A stretch of DNA of 64,000 nt from contig CM072336.1 in NCBI GenBank assembly GCA_036874045.1, positions 5,298,501 to 5,362,500 on the forward strand. Reading direction: 5' to 3'. Origin of the DNA: Cymodocea nodosa (Eukaryota; Streptophyta; Magnoliopsida; Alismatales; Cymodoceaceae). Below, piece by piece: positions 14,501 to 27,688 of the stretch. The translations under genes were made by a program, and so were the position numbers. The notes under the pieces are model-generated. The model worked only from the letters and a program-made list of their open reading frames with translations. It made no database searches and was not told where the DNA came from. Positions within the stretch are counted from its first letter, which is position 1. Each line of letters begins with the position of its first letter.

Positions 14501-15264
14501 TTCCACATGATTTCCCAACTTCTTTATAAGCTGAAAATAAATATTGTTTCTCATGCTGTCCACGAAGAGATTGTGCAAGCCCTCTATTGGGGATCTGCAC
14601 TATACCATTCCTAAAGGCCCATCAATCAACAAATTGATTACTGAGTATTTTTGTGTGAAATCGGATATTAGCAAGAGCAAAACTATCACTATGTATTCCT
14701 AGTTTGTATTTTGTTTTTCCTTCAATCTACACAACTGCTCTGGATACTTGCTAAAACATTATTTGTTGTCGATACCATTGGCCTTTTCAATTTTTTGATT
14801 GTTAACTTTTCTACCATTAGGAAATATTACATTTTTTATTGTTGCACCGATTTCAACAGAAAAATAAGATATTAGAAGTTTTAAATTGCTGAAAAGAGAA
14901 GAAATCCAACACTTACAAGTTCAAGTTATATATAGATAACAATTGAATCATTTACTGTTTTGAGATTACTTACATATATTCTAAGCATTGTTATGTAAGC
15001 AGGTATAAAAATGAACTGACCAAAACGGACAAAGTTAATCTTGATCGTCTTATTCAGCACCAGAAGCATTATTTGGTATCATACCGAGTCTTTCTTACAT
15101 CTGAATTCAATTGTTGTTTGGATGGACACAGGTGCCTATGATTGTATATACTTTTCCCCACTTTGCAGGTTACTCCCGAAATTCGGAGAGAACTCAAGGG
15201 CAGTCATTGTCGAGGTGAAAAAGAAGATCCTATGTCTATAGATATCCTTTTAAGAAAATTTTGA
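11520..15264 (+). CDS. BYSL/ENP1: Bystin, 40S ribosome-assembly factor
   Basis: Ten exons: 11520-11651, 11728-11928, 12026-12140, 12492-12537, 12621-12948, 13334-13413, 13566-13613, 13725-13871, 15003-15075 and 15169-15264. Together they encode about 421 residues, and the joined length is a multiple of three. Conserved bystin blocks are clear: [13 protein letters not shown] and an acidic Asp run near the N-terminus, [11 protein letters not shown]-type sequence, then the core from [20 protein letters not shown] through [16 protein letters not shown] and the C-terminal VTPEIRREL. Bystin (yeast Enp1) is a nucleolar and cytoplasmic factor required for 20S pre-rRNA processing and export of the pre-40S particle. 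The first donor (after GAC at 11651) is the least certain boundary; it was chosen because it keeps phase zero. The intron from 13872 to 15002 is the longest and holds no recognisable insertion. The N-terminal region before the acidic stretch is poorly conserved, as is usual in the family. Confidence 0.93.
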
Positions 15265-17797
15265 AATAATGCTTTTAGTACTTTTGTTCTGTGTTTTTAA
15301 TCATATACCAGCATGTAGTCTATTATTTCGTTGGAATTTCTAATATTATGAGTGGGATCCATGTTTTTGTACAAAATGTTACAACCAAGCATTCTTAGAA
15401 TCAAATGCTCTAAATGGGTGACTTGTAGCATTCTGCAACTCTAAGGCGCCTAGAGGGGACACTATCTTTCTTAGCTTGCAATAGAGGAACTGTAAGATGC
15501 AATAGAGAAACTGTAAGGTGCCTAGAGAAGGGACTATTTACACGAAGTAGGGTAATATTAAAAGTATTTGACTGACGTTTCTAAGCACATATCTATGTAT
15601 CTTTTAAGAAATGGTTTCATATCTTTCATCCAATCAATTATTTTTATCATGCTCCATAACCCTCTTTGTCTGCTTCATGCATTAACTTTTATTTTTCTGG
15701 AATATATATAATAGATTTCTTCCATCTCCAGAGTTGTGTATAAATGTATCACAGATGGTTCAAATGACAGACTTGTTTTTCCTTAATAACGCTTACCATC
15801 CCCAATGTCTGTTATAAATAAGCCGATTGAAGAAGATAGATGGGATTTTCCAGAGGTCCCCATGGAGGAGGATTGAATTTGCTGTACTGCTTGGCGTGCT
15901 CGCTTGCTGTCGCTGCCACTTGAGTGTTTGATTTTTCCAGTCTTGTTCGTGAAGCTCGAATGTGATTAATGTGCCTGCCATCAACACTTTGCATGCTAAG
16001 CTACTTTTTCTTGTTTTGATAGATAGGTTTTTTTAAATGTGGTATTTATAAAATATTATTACAATACTTAAAAATCTGGAAGTTTTTTGGTGTAATAGTG
16101 CAAAACATTAATGCATTAGATATTTATTATTACAATACATTTAGCGTCTGTTTGGATACCATGGTGAAGAGAATTGAAAAGAAGAGAAAAATATTTAGTT
16201 GTCTATTTTTTGATTAATTTTGGAGGAGAGGAGTTATGATTTCCCATGTTTTATAATTTGAATATCCATGTATAAATAATGATGATGGCATGCATATTTT
16301 TGACGTATATTGATGGTAAACGCGTGGAAACTTCGGACATCATGTTTGTCACGCTGGCCCATCATTAAAACTTGGTTCATTTTCGAGTTTAAGATGTGAA
16401 ACCATATATTGTTGGAGATGGTACAATATGATGAGTTCTAAAAAGACCTAAATAAACGCATTTAACCGACAAAGATCACTGGAAACGTGAAGGATGATCG
16501 GAGGTCTTGATCAAGTAAGACGTTGCTAGTAAATGGTTACGTCAACAAGTAAACTGAATTAACTGATTCCAACAGACCTTCCAGTTTATCGGCGAATTTT
16601 TTGTGTTCCATACTCAAATAGAATTGGTCTGCACTTCGAGCTTATTGTACAATCAATCCAAAGAAATCTTCTTTGCATGGAAAGTGGACACAGATGCTAT
16701 GACGACTTATGGCCCAACTTTTGGTTGACAAAACTAAAGAACACTGAATTAAAGGATCATCTTAATCTCAGTCACACACAAACAACTGGAAGCTTATGTA
16801 TGCTCCTTGCACACCACATCTCCACAAAATTTTCAAACCCTCCTTTCATCTACACGAACCCTAACCACTTTCAAACGGAAGTCCTACCATTATATTATTG
16901 CACTCATTCCTTCTAGCTCCTTGGGTATTCGAAAACAAACCTTGCTTGGCTAAACAATAGACATGGGGAAATCAGTGGCACTACTAAGATGTCGTCCACT
17001 TGTGATCATCAACTATGGCACCAACCCTATCAGCAATTGTTTCATCAAATCGAAGTATCATGGATATATTTACGGCAGAAATTGTTTTTGTGTTGAAACC
17101 ACTCTGTAATATATATAAACTTTCAATACCTAATGCATGTACATAATTTCTTGGATGCTTTTGATTTTCATTGGAGAAATTTATTTTAGATTTTTTACTC
17201 ATATGCCATCAAGACATTTTCTAAATATTTGCATATAGTTTAAAAATTTATATTTACTTGCATGTTATTATGATTTAATTTTACAAGAGTAGACAACCGT
17301 AGGATATGAAAGTAAAGTAAAATGAAATTTTTTTAATTTATATGCAATTAACTATGAATTTTAATCACTAAATTTTTTGATGGCATACAACTAAAAAAAA
17401 TCAAATTATTCTTTAATGCTTGCCTAAATCAGGCTTAATGGTCTTTTACAGTTTTGGCATGCCATGGGCCATTAATAAAACCAGTGATGAATAATTTTTG
17501 CTTTGATGATGTCACAAACAAAGATAAAAGTCATTATACAATAATTTTAATTTTTTTTAAAAATAAATATATTAACTAGGAACAGATCGCTTTCAAAAAA
17601 TTATATTAACTAGTATATATTGAGAATGATTTATTTTAACATTTTTTTATAAGAATTAGGTATTGTCCCGATATGTAAAAAAAAAAAAGATCCACATCCG
17701 AACGGTGCAAAAAATCCCTTATTTAGGCGGAAGCCCTGCGAGAGACCGGTGCACATCATTCACGGTGAGGTCGAGAGAGACGGCAAATTCGGTGCCC
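15265..17797. other. Intergenic, AT-rich
   Basis: No gene is recognised. ORFs at 15793-15994 (minus) and 16677-16916 (plus) are short and match nothing known to me. Around 16145 the phrase CGTCTGTTTGGATACC resembles the ends of common plant miniature transposons, but no matching inverted end was found. Confidence 0.5.
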
Positions 17798-17992
17798 ATG
17801 AAGCCGTCTCCGGCGTCGTACCTATACCAGCAGGAGGTGCTGTCGGAAGAGCAGGGAACCCTGGTCGTCGGGATGGACCTTGACGATGCCGACCCCATCG
17901 ATGTCTTCGGCGTCGACTTCGAGCGCCAGCCGGCCGACGCTGACTTCTTCAACTCGTTCGAGGACGACTTCGACGACTCGGACGTCGCCTGA
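17798..17992 (+). CDS. SMAP1: Small acidic protein 1 (SMAP1-like)
   Basis: A 64-residue acidic protein with no intron. Its C-terminus (residues 46-64) carries the ADADFFN motif followed by an FEDDFDDSD stretch, the hallmark of the plant SMAP1/SMAP2 family as I recall it; Arabidopsis SMAP1 (AAR1) is 62 residues. SMAP1 is needed for a normal root response to the synthetic auxin 2,4-D and has been linked to the COP9 signalosome and cullin neddylation. The N-terminal half (MKPSPASYLYQQEVL, then an acidic VVGMDLDDADPID stretch) is family-variable. The frame is open upstream to 17663, but that part is lysine-rich and reads like leader sequence, so the ATG at 17798 was chosen. The DSS1 proteasome subunit, another tiny acidic protein, was considered and rejected because its tryptophan-bearing motif is missing. 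Confidence 0.8.
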   Translation: MKPSPASYLYQQEVLSEEQGTLVVGMDLDDADPIDVFGVDFERQPADADFFNSFEDDFDDSDVA

Positions 17993-20984
17993 TCCCACAC
18001 ACCAGATCTCCACGTCGGTATGGCTCCTCGCTCTTGGGCGGTGTCGGGCTGTTTGCTTTTCTTATCTAGGGTTTGTAATTAGGGGGTTAAAATGGAGTGA
18101 AGATGGAAGCGGTTCCTGCGGGATTATGGTGAACCGAAGATTATATGAATAAATCTTTGCTTGATCGACGTTTTTCTATTTCGATGATGCTCATGTTTGT
18201 TTCTGTCTTTGTTGGCTCTACTGTTGTTGAACTTGTAAGGATGGATCGAAGGGCATTAGGCTTTGGCCATGGTTTTATCTCAGAGAAAATGATGGCAATG
18301 ATTATGTTCTCCGCTTCTGCATCTGTTGATCGTTTCTCTATCTCAGAGAAAATGATGGCAATGGTTATGTTCTCCGCTTCTGCATCTGTTGATCGTTTCT
18401 CTTTTTCCGTAGTCGCTAAGGTCACCCCTTGGATTATTTTTAATAGTAATTTAAAACGAAACTAAGCGCTTGTTTGAACAAAACAAAGTATCGAAAACAT
18501 AATCATTAATCCAAGTTTTTTTAGGAAACAAGGACTTTTTTTTTTTTTTCACATAAGAAAACCATACTTTTTAAGGTGTTTGGTTAAAACCATGAATTCT
18601 TTTTTTGAAGAAGTCATGGTTTCTGAAAGTGTTTGGTTGAAGACATGAATGCATTTTCCCTGTTTCTCGAAGTAGACTGTAACGTAGAAGTGCTCTTTAG
18701 TTTTTATTCATAATCAAGCATCCCCAATTAATTATAAAAATGTGGTCTTATGTACTTACCAGACAGAGCATAAATGTTTGTCAATGAAACCATCATCAAG
18801 CATAATACAAGGTTCGGGTTTAAGTTATCAGGAACTGGAACATGCATAGAATAAAATCTCGTTGCCCCCCATTGATCTTTGACGAATCTTCTAGAGCAAT
18901 TAGACTTGTTATTTAGTTCAGAATTCTTGCGTCACACCTTAATCAGTGATCACTGACCACCATTCATGAATATGATGATACATTAATTGATATCTAGCGG
19001 CCTGATTGCAGTGGGTGCTGAGCATGGAGGCTACAAAAGCAGGCAGCCAATTTGAATATGTTCTTCATATTTTGCCTTTGCAGGATTATCAACATTCTAA
19101 GTTTCAAATTATAACGAAGGAACAGTATAGGAGGAAACTACATTTTTTCAAAACAATTGCTAAAATCAAACACAAAAGCGTAATGCTAGAAGGCAGAAGA
19201 AATGTGATGCAGATGAGTGCACGCTGCAAGACGATGGTCTTGATTTCTCTTTCTGTACGTATTTTCATCTTCCATCGCAGATTTTCCGGTGAGAATCAAA
19301 AGCCGAAATCTCGTTTTTGTTATCAATCCTAAGGTACCGTACCTCTAGCTGTTTGACTAGATCAGATTCACTTAAAAGCATACACGTCTGCTTCGTTAAA
19401 CTTGAATATACTTGAGAAGCTTTGGACCCATATTGTCTGTCACATGGGTGTTCTTCCATCGGTACGTTGATGCATTTGAACTGGCTCGTTCGTTTCCTTC
19501 ACAGTCGATTTTTCGTTACATCGAACTGTTATTATTTCTTCCTTTCAATTCGGTCTCCCAACCCAACATCTTTGTGTAAAAGAAAACGTTCTAGCATTTT
19601 AAAAAACACGAAAAAGGAGACGAAGTAGCATTTTTTCTTGATAATGATGATGATGAAATGAACGTAAAAATCAGAGCTAATTAGAGAGTTGCTAATAAAA
19701 TTTCATCGTTCCATGGAAACCAACGAAGCCAGTTTGTCTTTTAATCTGAAGAGAGAGGTCGATTTGTCATGACCCACAAATCGAAAAGAAGCTGCACGAG
19801 GTTGCATAGATCAATGCAGTTTTGTGTGCGTGGGTGATGAATGACGTTGGCATCATTTGTAAGATTAGAGTTGAATGTACGTGAACGTAATTTAAATTAA
19901 TGGAATATATTTTAAAAAAATTACATAAATCATCTCAAAGTAATAAAAAAAGGATGGATTAACCAAAAATAGCTTCTTCCAAGCCGACGACTTTCATGTA
20001 AGGAAAATAGTATCTTGTCCGTTAACTTTTCAATATAATAATCAATTAGATCCGAGCATGACAGTATCCCTCCAGTTGAAGAGAGACATGGATCAATAAA
20101 TAAATGAACCTTCCGTCTATGAGCTGAATGCAAAAAAGAAAAAAGTTCGTTTTTGGCTTTTTAATTTTTCCATCGACATAAAACAAGATCCGTCTGCGTC
20201 CATTCGTCGAAATTGTTTCCCGTCGCCACGAGTCTCCGCTGCTCTCCACCGATCTCCATTCCCCAGATTGAATCGACAGTGTACGTTTACGTTCCCATTC
20301 CCTTCATCCCTTCCTCCTTGAATCTCCTCCTCTCTTTCTCTACAGATTTTCACTTCAATCGTACTCGGGTTTCCGAATGAAGTCTGTCTGCCGACTGCAT
20401 GTGTTCTTCCCATTGCCAGTTTTGGATCGGAGGGTGTGATTTGTGCTCTTGGACTTCACTTTGAAGCCTTTCTTTTTCGAAAGCAAGGAACTTTTTTTAT
20501 TGCTTGTGGAACTATCAGGCCATTCTGAAATTGTATGTCAATGTATCTGCTCCTGGCTTTTCCTTCTTTTCCGTTTTTTAGCTTCCTGAAGATTTTTCTT
20601 CGTTGAACGATGACTTCAAGTGCCCATATCCTCAAATTTCGACGCCTAAGGCTGTTCTAGTCACTTTCTAATGTGTGTTTCGGATCTACGAAAAGCAAAG
20701 GACCCATCGTTGACAAGGGTCCTTATTATAGACTCTGTTTTTGATGTCTTCCCAGGGTTCAAATTGAGATCTGCAATATATACTGCTGTTTATATAGCTT
20801 ATTGGGTTTGCGAGATCACTATTAATATTTTCTTGAGTAGATTACCGGAGATGATCTCTGTCACAAGCTTTACTATTTTTAATTCTGTTTAGATGAATTT
20901 AGTGGTTTTAATCCTCATGCTGCTGGGAATTATTTTGTCTGACATGCTTCTCTCTCTGGGAACTTAGTAGGTTCTTACTTTCAA
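17993..20984. other. SMAP1 3' region, spacer and probable VHA-B leader
   Basis: It starts with the presumed 3' untranslated region of the SMAP1-like gene, including a 63-base tandem duplication. From 18.47 to 18.66 kb, phrases such as GTGTTTGGTTAAAACCATGA recur with small changes, as in degraded miniature transposons. A 108-codon ORF at 19006-19332 is unrecognised. From about 20.18 kb a CT- and TCC-rich stretch with candidate splice sites is probably the 5' leader and leader intron of the V-ATPase gene. Confidence 0.5.
18277..18402 (+). repeat. 63-bp tandem direct duplication
   Basis: Two adjacent copies, starting at 18277 and 18340, differ at very few positions. Each begins ATCTCAGAGAAAATGATGGC and ends in GTTGATCGTTTCTCT. 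The period is 63, a multiple of three, and both strands stay open across the repeat, but no protein is recognised. Confidence 0.93.
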
Positions 20985-23900
20985 ATGGGTGTCGCACAGA
21001 ACACCGTAGACATGGAGGAGGGATCACTGGAGATTGGCATGGGTATATCCCACCCCTTTTTATGCTCCTTTACGACTTCTCTTCTGCATATCATTTTCCT
21101 TTTGGAAATTTATAACTTCATGCACTTCAGAATTCAGAAGTTTAATAAAGCCGATAAATTATTCAAGTGTAATGGTAAGCATATGGATTGGTTTTTTAGC
21201 TAATTGTAATAAATAATTTCTTGAAAACTGTGGATGATGCCCACGTATGAGATGTCATTGCGATCTCATTTGATTGAACATAATCTCAATGCAATGTAAA
21301 TTACCTTACATAATCAAATTACAATGATCAACAATCAAATATAAACTAATTATAAAATTAAATAAAGAATCAGTTTTAGCATTTAAATTCATGTTTAGTT
21401 GGTTGAGTGATGTCTCAGTGCACTTAATTCCTTATACTCAAATTTTAAATCTTGTAATCATAAAACACAATTATTGTATTGTAATTAAGGAATGTAATTC
21501 AATTACATTACATTACGTGTACGGGCAACCAAATATGTCTTAAAGGATAAATAAAAATATTTTAATTTGGTTTTGAGCGATAGCTTTTGCAATGTTGAAC
21601 ATGAAAATTCAGTACATAAGGCTCTCACAAGTGTAGGCTACATGGAGGATCCAATTGTAACACTGAGATGAACATTGATCATTTTTTTCCATTAATAACA
21701 TTGGTAACATATTTGAGTTGAAAACTCCCCTTCATTTTACAGTGTTTTCATAAATTTGTTGTTATTTATGTTTCACAATAATGACAAACATTGATCAGTT
21801 AATCAATGTCTTAATTCTACTATTCTTTTTGTAAAATATTTCATTTAATTTCTGTGCAAATTAAGATGATGAAGAAAAATAATTTTGTGGAGGGCAATTC
21901 ACATCTCTAACAGGTAATAATGAAACCTTTTCCGATGGTAAGAGTAGTTTTATCATCAACATGGAAGAAACTAAATTATAGAGGAAATAAGTAACATTGC
22001 AAATTTGGCTTACTACTTCCAGAGAGATAATCTATTAATTGATCTTTCGGGATATTACAAATGTTATTTCAGCAAATTGAAACCACAACTTGTTTGTAAT
22101 GACAATTTTATTATTTAAACGTGGACTGTTCACTTTTTGTGTGGTTCCATTATGGCATTATGTTACATGGCTTTACTTGGAAGTTGCAATTTCAAAAATC
22201 ACGTAGAATATACATGGTTGACCTTGTGGTCATGTGCAGAGTATAGGACTGTCTCAGGTGTTGCTGGTCCATTGGTCATCCTTGAAAAAGTTAAGGTATA
22301 TTAACAGGCATAAGGCTTTTGGTTTTTTTATTGTTCTTTTTTTTTTGGCCTATGATGATTTTCTCCAGAAATATATCTAGATTTTCACTTTTTTGCTTTG
22401 ATTCCTTTTTCTACTCCTCTAGGGACCAAAATATCAGGAAATTGTCAATATCCGTCTTGGTGATGGCTCAACTCGTCGTGGACAAGTCCTGGAAGTTGAT
22501 GGAGAAAAAGCAGTTGTTCAAGTTAGTTTCTACCTCTAGTATCATGATCTCTTGGTGCACATGATGTTGCTGAATTTGCATTCAGTATTGCCCCATGTTG
22601 GAAGTGTAGCCTTTTCTCTGCAGTTGTACTACCATGCCTGGCCATTAGTTATTGGGATTTCATGTTCACCTTGGCTGTCTAGATTTGCATTAACAACTAA
22701 CAAAGTTCTATATTTGTCTTGTTTAGGTTGTCATTAGTTATGCACCTTTATCTTTCATTTGAGTACAATTTCTCACAAGACATGAACAACACATGAAAAT
22801 ATCATAATATCTCTGTTTATACTATTGGATGTATGCCATTAATTGAGTATTTCTAATGGATATCCATGTAACTGATGTAAGGTGGTATCCCCTATATATG
22901 TAAAAAACCTAGTAATGAAATTACACTTATTCTCTCCTAATCAACAACCTTATCATTATAATCACGTTAATCAACTTGACTCTCTTGAGGGTACATAGAT
23001 TAGTGAATTTGTGAGACAAATAAAATGTGATAAATGTCTTCAACGCTCCCCAGAAAATGAAATTTTTTTAATAATTAATATACAGGCTTTTGGATTCTCT
23101 TTTTCTTCTGATTAATTATTATTTTTTATTTTCTCACATTATGTATCACTGCATCTACTTTCAGGTTTTTGAAGGAACTTCAGGAATCGACAACAAATAC
23201 ACAACAGTTCAGTTTACAGGAGAGGTAAAGCATTTCTTAATTTATGTATTTGCATGCACTTCTTACGTTAGACCTCTACAAGGCATCTAAAGTAGATAAA
23301 GATATCTATGCATGATAAACAGGTTCAGATAAAAATGTCTTTCTTTTCTTTAAGAAAATGAATTTAAAAAATTGTAGCCTACGTGGAAGGGAGTGATCGT
23401 CATTCAGGTTTTAGACCTTTGGATTGGATTTGCTTTCTTGTTTGGTTGGAAGCATGTGATTGTGCTTGGGTACAGGTGCAGATGGGGTAGGCTGGAGCAA
23501 ATCTATTATCTCTCTCTGGCATTTGAAAAGATTGAAATTTGGATAATAATGCAGTTTTCTCAACAATACAACCATTATCTGACCTGTTACATTGGATTGC
23601 TTTGCAAGTTGTGAGTTAGACTAACAACAAATGATCCAGAAAGAAATCAGTTCATTTCCTGGAATACAATTCAACACATACTCTTAAAAGCCTGCAGAAT
23701 GGAAGTGAATAAATCAGAATACCTATAAGCTGCCTACGAGTTGCAAGCAGCTTAATAATTAATGAACTGAATAAAACCCCAAAATGACCTATAATGCCTG
23801 TAATGACTATTAAATACATGAAGTCAGAATGAATGGGTCCTGGATGGCTATGAAGCACCAATATGATTTAGGGATTCATATACGGCATGGTTCAAATTCA

Positions 23901-26900
23901 GGGATTTGATAATTTTCTAAAATTTAGGTATAACATATTTAAATATAAATATTCAAAGATTTAAAATAATATATTCAAATGACATAAATAGGTATATAAG
24001 TCATACATTACATGACATTGTAGTAATAAATATGCATAAAAAATATCAGAAGAGTTCATACTATTTTAGTACCATGTAGTTAAAAGATATATGCCATCAA
24101 ATCCATGTTGTGTTCATAATGAATTTGTGTTATATTCAAAGAGAATTCAATTATTTTGAGCTAGAAATACTTTAAAGATGTCACTTGGCGGGCTTGAAAA
24201 GATTCTTAGAAAATCCTAACAATGTCAGATGGAAGTGCGGTGTATATTTAGAACTGGTGCTTCCTAGCTGGACAGGTTCAGCGAACCCATTTAACATAGA
24301 TACATCTAGGTTTTGCTTGACCAATTTATAACACTGGATTGGACAAAGAGTATAATGGGGGCAAAGTATTCAACATACATCTAATGAAAAGAAAAGGTGT
24401 AAATCTATTTGCTTGAAACGTGTCCATTGAGCAAAGTGTCCTATTGAAATATATCATCCGTTGAGATGACTTCTTCACTGATTTAAAAACAAAGGATATC
24501 CTATTTCTTATCACATATGATGATCCTTTCCCCAAAAGGTTCACATGGAATCACAGGTCTCAACAACAACGTTGTAGCAACCAAAGAAATAAATACATTA
24601 CCATGTAGACACAGAAAATAATAGTGTTTGCGAGCTGATCATCATTAATTCCCCTCATAATTACATATTGAAACCTAAGTAGCACCAGTAGAATATAGTC
24701 CAATATGAGTGGAATTGCTCCTTAATGTCCACTGTACCATGTTCATTCCATAAAAAATGACATTCTGTGAAAGAAAAGGCAGCTTAATCTCTTGCTGTTT
24801 GGCTTCACAATGAGTTTTATTCCAGTTATTCTTTCTTTCTTTGTTAGAAACCTGGTGTGGCCCTATTTTTTAATAATATAGGATTCTTCTCATTCTTTTT
24901 TTCTAAAAAATTATTACATCTGTTGTCATATAGTTGTCTGTGAATTTTACAGGGATATTTCTCATAGTCAGAACATTGAACTTTTCAAAGCATTACATTT
25001 ATTTTGTAAAAATAATCTGTACAGGTTCTCAAAACTCCTGTGTCAATGGACATGCTTGGCCGAATTTTTAATGGTTCTGGAAAACCCATTGACAATGGTC
25101 CACCCATATTGCCAGAAGCATATTTAGACATATCTGGTAAATTTCATGTCTGGACGTGCCTAAAACTTTAGGTTATGATTGAATGTCTATGCTGTCTGAC
25201 ATGGTTGTGTATGTTTATATTTCAGGAAGTTCCATCAACCCCAGTGAGAGGACATATCCCGAAGAAATGATTCAGACAGGGATCTCTACCATTGATGTCA
25301 TGAATTCCATTGCCAGAGGACAGAAGATACCTCTTTTCTCTGCTGCTGGGCTTCCTCATAATGAAATCGCTGCTCAAATTTGTCGTCAGGCTGGTCTGGT
25401 GAAACGGCTAGAAAAGTCAGGAAATCTCCTTGAGGTATAATCCCCTGGAATATCAGAATGCAGAAAATGTTTTTTCTGATCTATTCTTATCACATCTATG
25501 ATTTAACAGGGTGATGAAGAAGATAATTTTGCCATTGTTTTTGCTGCAATGGGAGTAAACATGGAAACGGCACAATTTTTCAAGCGTGATTTTGAAGAAA
25601 ATGGTTCGATGGAGAGAGTCACTCTTTTTCTGAATCTGGTATTTATTGTTTGGCTAATCATTTTAATACCTATGATAGTATTGTTTAGTGATTATATGAC
25701 CTCTGTGCATAGGAAATTCAAATTGGTTGCTTCTCATTTTCAGGCCAATGATCCTACTATTGAACGTATTATTACACCCCGGATTGCTCTTACCACGGCA
25801 GAGTATTTAGCTTATGAGTGTGGGAAACATGTTCTTGTTATCCTTACAGACATGAGCTCCTATGCTGATGCACTTCGAGAGGTAGGATTTCTTCTTGGGC
25901 AATTTGAATGGATAAATGTAGATAATATTTCCATTAGACAGCATCAGTATGCTAATTCTGCATTTTAATGATGGACCAGCTTATGAGTTGGTTTGATCTT
26001 GTGGCCAAGTGCCCAACAACCTGTCAAATATCAATAAAGTTTATTCTGTTTTGACCCATTTTTTTGATGCTAAGATCAATTTTTATTACAGGTGTCTGCC
26101 GCTCGAGAGGAAGTTCCTGGTAGGCGTGGTTATCCTGGATACATGTACACAGATCTGGCAACTATTTATGAACGTGCTGGGCGTATAGAAGGAAGAAAGG
26201 GTTCAATAACACAAATTCCCATCCTAACCATGCCTAATGATGGTAATATGTTTCAAACGCTGCACCTATCAGTAATTATACTGATGCTTTCACACATGTA
26301 TCTGAAATGCTTTTAAATATTATAAAATCTATATGTAATTACATTGGAAGGCCAAAGCGCAAATGCGACAAAAAGGGGTAAAGGTGGGATACATTTTTGT
26401 GGCTTTGTGGAAGACCAAAACTCTCAATTTTATACATGGTTATTATGAACGTCGGATGCATGTCTTTCTCATGTTTGGATGCATTTTTTTGGTGCAGATA
26501 TCACGCATCCTACTCCAGATCTTACGGGGTATATTACTGAAGGACAGATATATATTGATAGGCAGCTCCACAATCGACAGGTACAAATTAATGTCATAAT
26601 ATAATGGATAAAATTCAATATGGCATCTGCATATTTTAATGTATCGGGGCCCCATATAAATAAGGTGGAATGTTGGCAGCGTGCATCTTTATTAAAAGAG
26701 TTTAGTCGTTAATGATGTGATCAAGTTGGTTCAAGGAATACAACCTTCGATAACATTATCCTCCTTATTGTATTCCCTTATGTATACCATATGGCATGTT
26801 GCAATGTTTTTAACACTGATAGTTTTCTTGTCACCATTGACTGCTATCTCTTTAGTCAAAAGTAATGATCGTTCGTTCAAAAGCTATTGCATTTGCATTT

Positions 26901-27408
26901 ATCTTTGGGCATTAAAGGAATACGTTGTAGTGTTGCTTTAAAGCAATATTAGATCTTCTGTTGCTCCGACTACTTTGATTTTTATTGGTAAATGTAGTAA
27001 CATCACTTGGATTCATGTCTCCTTCAGATCTATCCACCAATCAACGTTCTCCCATCACTTTCACGTTTGATGAAGGTGAGATTTGGATAACATGCGGAAC
27101 TTAACTTCAAAGTCTTGCCCAATAGCGAGGTGCGTTGTTTACGGTGAGACAATTGACTTGTTCCTTTTTGACGCAGAGTGCCATTGGTGAGGGAATGACT
27201 CGGAGAGATCATGCTGATGTGTCCAATCAGGTGGTTTTCTCTTCTCTTCTGTATATATTCTGTTTGCCATTTTTCTCTTAACGTTGGGTTGCTTAGAAAT
27301 TTACTGATTTTTGCATTTTTTTCAGCTCTATGCCAATTATGCCATCGGAAAAGATGTTCAGGCCATGAAGGCTGTTGTTGGAGAAGAAGCTCTTTCTTCT
27401 GAGGACTT

Positions 27409-27456
<48 letters not shown>

Positions 27457-27688
27457 CTATCTTATTATTTATGAGACACTGATGGTTCTGATCTCAACAC
27501 AGCTCTATCTGGAGTTTCTGGAAAAATTTGAAAGGAAGTTTGTGACTCAGGGAGCATATGATACCCGTAACGTCTTCCAATCGCTTGATTTGGCATGGAC
27601 ACTTCTGCGCATTTTCCCTCGAGAGCTTCTTCATCGTATCCCTGCAAAAACCTTGGATCAGTACTACAGCCGAGAAGCAACTCATTGA
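20985..27688 (+). CDS. VHA-B: V-type proton ATPase subunit B
   Basis: Fourteen coding exons: 20985-21042, 22240-22295, 22423-22521, 23165-23224, 25025-25136, 25226-25434, 25510-25638, 25744-25881, 26092-26242, 26498-26580, 27028-27075, 27177-27230, 27326-27409 and 27503-27688. They sum to 1467 bases, or 488 residues, the normal length for plant VHA-B. Subunit B is the regulatory, nucleotide-binding but non-catalytic subunit of the V1 head; with subunit A it drives proton pumping into the vacuole and endomembranes. As expected for a non-catalytic subunit, the Walker A position reads SAAGLPHNE (about residues 167-175) and lacks the GKT motif. The ATPase alpha/beta signature [10 protein letters not shown] is split from its neighbours as a 48-base exon. 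The C-terminus ends in [10 protein letters not shown]. Every intron is GT-AG. Intron 13 is peculiar: a TC repeat starts inside the donor, and the intron is stop-free and in frame. Confidence 0.97.
21225..21545. repeat. Possible miniature transposon in VHA-B intron 1
   Basis: An AT-rich stretch whose left part (from TGCCCACGTATGAGATG) and right part (ending ATTACGTGTACGGGCAACC) look loosely like imperfect inverted ends, with internal runs of TTACATTACATTAC type. The ends match only moderately and no target duplication was fixed, so this is a weak call. Confidence 0.3.
27411..27454 (+). repeat. (TC)22 microsatellite at the VHA-B intron 13 donor
   Basis: A perfect TC run of 44 bases starts with the T of the donor GT (27410-27411). 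It fills almost half of the 93-base intron and replaces the usual GTAAGT donor context with GTCTCT. Confidence 0.95.

Noticed and set aside
17798-17992. DSS1/SEM1 proteasome subunit
   Set aside because: The size and acidity fit, but the tryptophan-containing acidic motif and helical tail are absent, while the ADADFFN motif of SMAP1 is present.
19006-19332. 108-codon plus-strand ORF
   Set aside because: No recognisable motif, no splice context and atypical composition; not supported as a gene.
27411-27454. TC run as an assembly artefact
   Set aside because: The flanking exon frames and the acceptor are intact and the intron length is a plausible plant minimum; kept as a real repeat, though its exact length may be unreliable.
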